Source: Candidatus Competibacteraceae bacterium
GTDB taxonomy: Bacteria; Pseudomonadota; Gammaproteobacteria; Competibacterales; Competibacteraceae
Assembly (NCBI GenBank): GCA_020445045.1
Contig: JAGRHI010000024.1
Span: forward strand, 2,314-13,671
Reading direction: 5' to 3'
Length of the DNA: 11,358 nucleotides
Part shown: positions 7,495-11,358 of the stretch, piece after piece
Position numbering within the stretch: the first letter of the stretch is position 1
Layout of the letters: each line of letters starts with the position of its first letter
The notes under the pieces: generated by a model
The model's input: the letters and a program-made list of their open reading frames with translations, nothing else
Told to the model about the DNA's origin: nothing
Databases searched by the model: none
Program-made: the position numbers and the translations under genes

Positions 7495-8604
7495 TTAGGC
7501 CGTCGCGCCCATGGCCAGGGCGCGAGCCTGCCCGGCGACTCGCTCGGCGGCGGTGGCGACCGGGTCATGGTCAGGGTCGAATTCCGGCCAGCCGGCCGCG
7601 TGCCGGACGATCAGTCGGGTCAGCATGTCGATGTGGGCCGTGTCGTCGTTCAGGGCTGGGATGTAGCGGTAGTGCTCGCCGCCGGCTTTCAGGAACAGCT
7701 CCCGGTTTTCGATGGCGATTTCTTCCAAGGTCTCCAGGCAGTCGGCGGCGAAGCCAGGGCAGATCACATCCACGCGTTTGACCTTGGCCCGTGCCCAGAT
7801 GGCCAGCAGCTCGCTGGTGTAGGGTTGCAGCCATTCGGCGCGGCCGAAGCGCGACTGAAACGCCACCGCCCACTGATCCTCTTGCAAGCCCAGCCGTTCG
7901 GCGACCAGTCGGGCGGTTTTATGGCACTCGCAGTGGTAGGGGTCGCCAGCCAGCAGGTTGCGTTTGGGTAGGCCGTGGAAGGAGAACAACAGCCGTTCGC
8001 CGGGCCGTTCGGCGCGGGCGGCGCGGATGCGGGCGGCCAGCGCGTCCAGATAAGCGGGATCGTCGTGGTAGTGGGTGATCAGCCGCAGGTCCGGTAGCCA
8101 GCGCCAGCGTCGCAGTTCGGCGGCGACCGCATCGAAGGTCGAAGCGACCGTGGTGGCGGAGTATTGCGGGTACAGCGGTAGCACCAGCAGCCGGCGCGCG
8201 CCAGCGTTCCGTAGCTCGGCCAGCGCCGAGGCGATGGAGGGATTGCCGTAACGCATCCCCAGCGCCACCCGCGCCGGACCCTGGCACCGCTGGCGCAGTG
8301 CCGCCGCCACCGCCACTGCTTGCCGGCGGCCGATCGCTAGCAGCGGCGAACCCTCCTCGGTCCAGATGGCCTGGTACTTACGGGCGGACCGGGCCGGACG
8401 GATGCGCAAGATGATGCCGTGCAAGATCAGCCACCACAGTGGCCGGGGCAGTTCCACCACCCGCGGGTCCCAGAGGAACTCGGCCAGATAACGACGCAGG
8501 GCGGTGGGAGTGGGGGCGTCGGGGGTGCCGAGATTGGCCAGCAGCACGCCGGTGCAGGTGGACTGATCGTGGGAGAAGGCGGTGGAAGGGGGCGTTTGCA
8601 TCAT
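7495..8604 (-). CDS. hemH: Ferrochelatase (protohaem ferro-lyase)
   Basis: 369 residues from the chosen start. Ferrochelatase inserts Fe2+ into protoporphyrin IX, the last step of the protoporphyrin-dependent haem pathway, at the cytoplasmic face of the membrane. Evidence: N-terminal GVLLANLGTPDAP (19-31), the Arg/Tyr-rich KYQAIWTEEGSPLL (76-89), VLPLYPQYSATTVAS (141-155), the active-site signature LLFSFHGLPKR (205-215) with His210, and PGFAADCLETLEEI (283-296) with the conserved Glu. The family is unmistakable. The start is uncertain: ATGs at 8625, 8604 and 8601 are in frame. I prefer 8604 (ATGATG pair), with GAGG 12 bases upstream, because the predicted -10 element would start transcripts near 8628, leaving almost no leader for 8625. 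It is divergent from the hprA-like gene. No C-terminal Fe-S cysteine cluster is seen. Confidence 0.95.
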   Translation of the reverse strand: MMQTPPSTAFSHDQSTCTGVLLANLGTPDAPTPTALRRYLAEFLWDPRVVELPRPLWWLILHGIILRIRPARSARKYQAIWTEEGSPLLAIGRRQAVAVAAALRQRCQGPARVALGMRYGNPSIASALAELRNAGARRLLVLPLYPQYSATTVASTFDAVAAELRRWRWLPDLRLITHYHDDPAYLDALAARIRAARAERPGERLLFSFHGLPKRNLLAGDPYHCECHKTARLVAERLGLQEDQWAVAFQSRFGRAEWLQPYTSELLAIWARAKVKRVDVICPGFAADCLETLEEIAIENRELFLKAGGEHYRYIPALNDDTAHIDMLTRLIVRHAAGWPEFDPDHDPVATAAERVAGQARALAMGATA

Positions 8605-8634
8605 GGTGCGGTCATGCCTCGGCATCTCGGTGGT

Positions 8635-8642
8635 TTTATAAT
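8635..8642. promoter_or_regulatory. Overlapping divergent -10 elements between hemH and hprA
   Basis: The + strand reads TATAAT at 8637-8642, a perfect sigma-70 -10 hexamer placed 30 bases before the hprA ATG. The minus strand reads TATAAA at 8640-8635, offset by two bases and facing hemH, because the core TTATAA is palindromic. Transcripts would start near 8649 (+) and 8628 (-). No convincing -35 box is seen on either side at 16-18 bases. The 46-67 base gap between two divergent genes makes a promoter here necessary, but the exact elements are prediction only. Confidence 0.4.
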
Positions 8643-8671
8643 GAACGGATCATCCATGGGGAGCCATTGTC

Positions 8672-9631
8672 ATGCTGGGTGTCTTTCTCGACCGGGATTC
8701 GCTCGATTGCGGCGATCTCGATTTTAACGGCATCGACCGCATCCTGCCGGATCTGCGCTATTACCCCGCCACCGCGCCCGATCAAGTCGCCGCGCGCATC
8801 GCCGAGGCTGAAGTGGTCATCAGCAACAAGGTGGTGCTGGATGCCGCCGTGCTGCATCACGCTCCTCGACTGCGGCTGATCTGCATCGCCGCCACCGGCC
8901 TGAACAACGTCGATCTGGCGGCGGCGACGTCGCGGGGTGTGACGGTCTGCAACTGTCGCGGCTATGGCACCGCGGCGGTGGTGCAGCATGTCTTCGCGTT
9001 GCTGCTGGCGTTGGTCACCCGGCTGTCCGACTACCAGCGGGCGGTGCGCGACGGCCGCTGGCGGCAAGCCAGCCAGTTTTGTCTGCTGGATTTCCCCATC
9101 CGTGAGCTGGCTGGCAAGACGCTGGGCATCGTCGGTCATGGCGAGCTGGGCCGGGGCGTGGCCCGGGTGGCCGAGGCGTTCGGCATGCGAGTGCTGATTG
9201 CTCAGCGCCCTGGCGCGGTGGAAGAGGCGCAGGAGGGGCGAGTGCCGCTGTCGATCCTGCTGCCGCGGGTGGACGTGCTCAGCCTGCATTGTCCGCTGAC
9301 GCCGGAAACCCGGGGCCTGATCGGTGCCTGGGAACTGGCGCTGATGCGCCGCGACGCGATCCTGATCAACACCGCTCGCGGCGGCTTGGTGGACGAGGCG
9401 CTACTGGCCGATGCCCTGCGTCAGGGTGCCTTGGGCGGGGCTGGCGTGGACGTGCTGAGTCTGGAGCCACCTGTGGCGGGTAACCCGCTGCTGGCGCCCG
9501 ATATTCCCAATTTGATCGTCACCCCGCACTGCGCCTGGGGTAGCCGCGAGTCGCGCCAGCGGCTGGTCGGGCAACTGGCGGAGAACATCACCGGATTTTT
9601 GAGTGGCGCGCCGGTGCGGGTGGTGGGGTGA
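8672..9631 (+). CDS. hprA: D-2-hydroxyacid dehydrogenase, probable glycerate dehydrogenase / hydroxypyruvate reductase
   Basis: 319 residues. It likely reduces hydroxypyruvate to D-glycerate, or a related 2-oxoacid, with NAD(P)H. Family features: RLICIAATGLNNVDLAAA (68-85), CNCRGYGTAAVVQHVFALLL (93-112), the Rossmann glycine motif GHGELG (155-160), substrate/catalytic Arg236 in NTARGG (233-238), Glu265 in SLEPP and His286 in TPHCAW (284-289). The GYGTAAVVQHVFALLLAL and QFCLLDFPIRELAGKTLGI blocks are what I recall of proteobacterial HprA proteins. At the end of the second Rossmann strand, Gln178 (LIAQR) stands where NAD-specific members usually have Asp, so cofactor choice is open. GGGGAG lies 8 bases before the ATG at 8672. 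The gene is transcribed alone, divergent from hemH and convergent with zapE. Other substrates (phosphoglycerate, formate) are less likely from length and motifs. Confidence 0.88.
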   Translation: MLGVFLDRDSLDCGDLDFNGIDRILPDLRYYPATAPDQVAARIAEAEVVISNKVVLDAAVLHHAPRLRLICIAATGLNNVDLAAATSRGVTVCNCRGYGTAAVVQHVFALLLALVTRLSDYQRAVRDGRWRQASQFCLLDFPIRELAGKTLGIVGHGELGRGVARVAEAFGMRVLIAQRPGAVEEAQEGRVPLSILLPRVDVLSLHCPLTPETRGLIGAWELALMRRDAILINTARGGLVDEALLADALRQGALGGAGVDVLSLEPPVAGNPLLAPDIPNLIVTPHCAWGSRESRQRLVGQLAENITGFLSGAPVRVVG

Positions 9632-9679
9632 CGGTATGGCTTCTTGAGGGGCATTGGGCTCAAATCACCGTAAGCCGTC
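9630..9679. repeat. Imperfect nested inverted repeats after hprA (candidate terminator region)
   Basis: Starting at the hprA stop there are four complementary arm pairs: GACGG (9630-9634) with CCGTC (9675-9679), ACGGT (9631-9635) with ACCGT (9667-9671), GGCTT (9638-9642) with AAGCC (9672-9676), and TTGAG (9644-9648) with CTCAA (9659-9663). They could fold into one branched or alternative stem in the hprA 3' end. No U-run follows, so it is not a classic intrinsic terminator. A further weak stem, GACAG/CTGTC, lies at 9708-9724. The convergent hprA-zapE gap (9632-9786) shows no gene. Confidence 0.3.
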
Positions 9680-9786
9680 TTTCCGGATAAGGTGGGAAGG
9701 GAAGCGAGACAGGAACCCGCTGTCGTTTGGGCATCATCCCGTGGCCCCATGTCTTCCCCGCGCGGCTGCGGCGTTTAAGCCGGACC

Positions 9787-10899
9787 TTATGGCAGATGCG
9801 GCCGTTCCAGGTACTCGTGCGACTGCATCTCTTGCAGACGGCTGACCGTGCGCTGAAACTCGAACTTCAGTTTCGCGCCCTGATAAAGCTCCAGCGGCGA
9901 GGTGGCGGCGGACAGAATCAACTTGACGCCGCGGTCGTAAAATTCGTCCACCAGATTGATGAAGCGCCGCGCCTGGTTTTCCATCTGCCAGTCCATCGCC
10001 GGCACGTTGGAGATCAGCACGGTGTGGTAGCAGCGGGCCACTTCGATATAGTCGGTGGTGCCGCGCGGCCCGTCGCAAATCGCTCGGAAGTTGAACCAGA
10101 CGATGCCGTCCGCCTCGCGCAGGGTGGGGATGTAGCGGCCCTCGATTTCCATGTCGCCGCCCCGGTGGCCGGGTTCGGGCGCGATGTTGTCGAACACGTC
10201 GTTCAGGATCTGTTCGGCCCGTTCGTCCAGCGGCGAGTGATAGATTTCGGCCTTTTCCAGGTAGCGCAGCCGGTAATCCACTCCGCCGTCCACGTTCAGA
10301 ATATCCAGATGCTGCTTGAGCAGTTCGATCGCCGGCAGGAAACGGGCGCGTTGCAGGCCGTCCTTGTACAGATCGTCCGGCGGGATGTTGGACGTGGTGA
10401 TCAGGGTGACGCCCTGGTTGAACAGCTCCCGTAGCAGGCCGTACAGCAACATGGCATCGGTGATGTCGGCGACGAAGAACTCGTCCAGGCAGATCACCCG
10501 CGCTTGTTCGGCGAAGCGGCGGGCGACGACGCGCAGCGGGTCCTGCTGGTTTTTCAGCGCCTTCAGTTCGGTGTGGACCGCCCGCATGAAGCTGTGAAAG
10601 TGAATGCGCTGTTTGTGTTCCAGCGGCAGGGCATCGACGAAGGTATCCACCAGATAGGTTTTACCGCGTCCGACCCCGCCCCACAGGTACAACCCACGCA
10701 CGGCGGACGGCGCGGCGGCGGCTTTGTCGCGTCCGGCCAAGCGGGCGAGCAAGCCCGGTTTTTTGCCGGCGGCGACCGGTTCCGGCTGGGCCATCAATTG
10801 ATCGTAGATTTTTTGCAGAAACTGTACCGCTCGTTCCTGAGCGGGGTCGTGCTGGAAACCTTCCCTTTTCAAATCATGGCGATAGCGTTCGTAAGGCAT
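9787..10899 (-). CDS. zapE: Cell division protein ZapE (AFG1-like AAA ATPase)
   Basis: 370 residues, the usual size. ZapE (formerly YhcM) is a cytoplasmic ATPase that binds FtsZ and supports division under stress; its mitochondrial relative is AFG1/LACE1. Visible motifs: Walker A GGVGRGKT (74-81), FHSFMRAVH (101-109), Walker B VICLDEFFVADITDAMLL (135-152), sensor-1 TTSNIPPDDLY (168-178), QRARFLPAI (183-191), VDYRLR (207-212), ARRFINLVDEFYD (310-322) and the C-terminal FEFQRTVSRLQEMQSHEYL (347-365). Residues 40-66 are a variable linker as in E. coli. The ATG at 10899 gives MPYERYRHDL; it has only a weak GAG upstream. It follows the cysQ stop by 24 bases on the same strand, so the two are probably co-transcribed. 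Confidence 0.97.
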   Translation of the reverse strand: MPYERYRHDLKREGFQHDPAQERAVQFLQKIYDQLMAQPEPVAAGKKPGLLARLAGRDKAAAAPSAVRGLYLWGGVGRGKTYLVDTFVDALPLEHKQRIHFHSFMRAVHTELKALKNQQDPLRVVARRFAEQARVICLDEFFVADITDAMLLYGLLRELFNQGVTLITTSNIPPDDLYKDGLQRARFLPAIELLKQHLDILNVDGGVDYRLRYLEKAEIYHSPLDERAEQILNDVFDNIAPEPGHRGGDMEIEGRYIPTLREADGIVWFNFRAICDGPRGTTDYIEVARCYHTVLISNVPAMDWQMENQARRFINLVDEFYDRGVKLILSAATSPLELYQGAKLKFEFQRTVSRLQEMQSHEYLERPHLP

Positions 10900-10923
10900 G
10901 GCGAAACTCGAAAGCGGGTTGTG

Positions 10924-11358
10924 CTAGTGGCCGGGCAGGAAAAGCGGCTGTCCGGCCTGGTTGCGCTGAGGGAGATATTGGGACCAGTCGCGGTTGGCGT
11001 CACCGAAGGCGAAGAAATCCGGATTGATCAGCACCGGCCGGGCGTTGTAGCGCAGCGGTCGCAACTGCATGTCGGTCAGGTGACCGCCGGCTTCCTCGAC
11101 GATCGCCTGCGCGGCGGCGGTGTCCCACTCGCCGGTCGGTCCGAAGCGAGGGTACAGGTCGGCCGCGCCCTCGGCGATGAGGCAAGATTTCAGGGCGCTG
11201 CCCACGAACAGGTGGCGGTAATCGCCGAGCTGTTGCAGGTACTCTTGCAAACGCCGGCTGCGGTAGGAGGCCTGACTGGTGGTGACCCGGATCGATGGCT
11301 GGCAAACTCGCGCCGCCTGAATGCGGCGGACCGGCTGGTTTCTCGGCCGCTTGTAGGC
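10924..11358 (-). CDS. cysQ: 3'(2'),5'-bisphosphate nucleotidase CysQ, C-terminal part
   Basis: The gene enters from the right edge; 144 C-terminal residues and the TAG stop are visible and the frame is open to base 11358. CysQ removes the 3'-phosphate of PAP produced by sulfate assimilation, and belongs to the Mg-dependent, lithium-sensitive inositol-monophosphatase fold. Fragment residues TTSQASYRSRRLQEYLQQLG (26-45) and VGSALKSCLIAEGAADLYPR (52-71) followed by FGPTGEWDTAAAQAI (72-86) match the E. coli protein as I recall it; the metal-binding Asp is in EWDTAA (Asp79). The N-terminal metal sites are outside the window. Compared with E. coli CysQ the C-terminus carries about 25 extra residues ending in QPLFLPGH. 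An in-frame TTG at 11250 is an internal codon, not the start. Confidence 0.93.
   Translation of the reverse strand, partial: AYKRPRNQPVRRIQAARVCQPSIRVTTSQASYRSRRLQEYLQQLGDYRHLFVGSALKSCLIAEGAADLYPRFGPTGEWDTAAAQAIVEEAGGHLTDMQLRPLRYNARPVLINPDFFAFGDANRDWSQYLPQRNQAGQPLFLPGH

Noticed and set aside
8636..9289. A 217-codon minus-strand frame antisense to hprA
   Set aside because: hprA is a complete, motif-rich gene on the other strand; the antisense product has no recognisable domain.
9727..10434. A 235-codon + strand frame antisense to zapE
   Set aside because: zapE is clear on the minus strand; the His/Gln/Val-rich product is a typical antisense shadow.

Overview
The window looks like a chromosomal piece of a GC-rich gammaproteobacterium. 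All nine genes are housekeeping types, and the products read closest to what I remember from the Chromatiales/Competibacter/Pseudomonas part of the class. That placement comes from memory of protein families, not from a search. I see no phage genes, transposases, CRISPR arrays, tRNA or rRNA, and no obvious change in base composition.

Layout. On the + strand at the left edge lies the 3' end of a tail-specific protease (prc, 1-399). It is followed after 5 bases by a DUF815 AAA-type ATPase (405-1283). These converge on a long minus-strand block: hemH (ferrochelatase, 8604-7495), a HAD-IIA phosphatase (7293-6541), pip (proline iminopeptidase, 6429-5479), dtd (D-aminoacyl-tRNA deacylase, 5482-5027), a 1059-residue MscK/MscM-type mechanosensitive channel (4995-1816) and yqhA (UPF0114 membrane protein, 1819-1289). 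pip/dtd and channel/yqhA each share a 4-base ATGA stop/start overlap, and dtd and the channel are 31 bases apart, so pip-dtd-channel-yqhA is probably one operon. A D-2-hydroxyacid dehydrogenase (hprA-like, 8672-9631, +) diverges from hemH across a short region with a palindromic -10 element. At the right end cysQ (partial, from beyond 11358 to 10924) and zapE (10899-9787) form a minus-strand pair 24 bases apart that converges on hprA.

How the genes relate. Most are quality-control or metabolic-repair functions (periplasmic proteolysis, D-aminoacyl-tRNA editing, proline peptide hydrolysis, PAP removal, division-linked ATPase) plus haem synthesis and osmotic protection. The least understood parts are the DUF815 ATPase tied to prc, and the UPF0114 protein translationally coupled to a mechanosensitive channel. 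I do not see a clear new multi-gene system. The findings are specific residue-level and layout observations that deserve checking.
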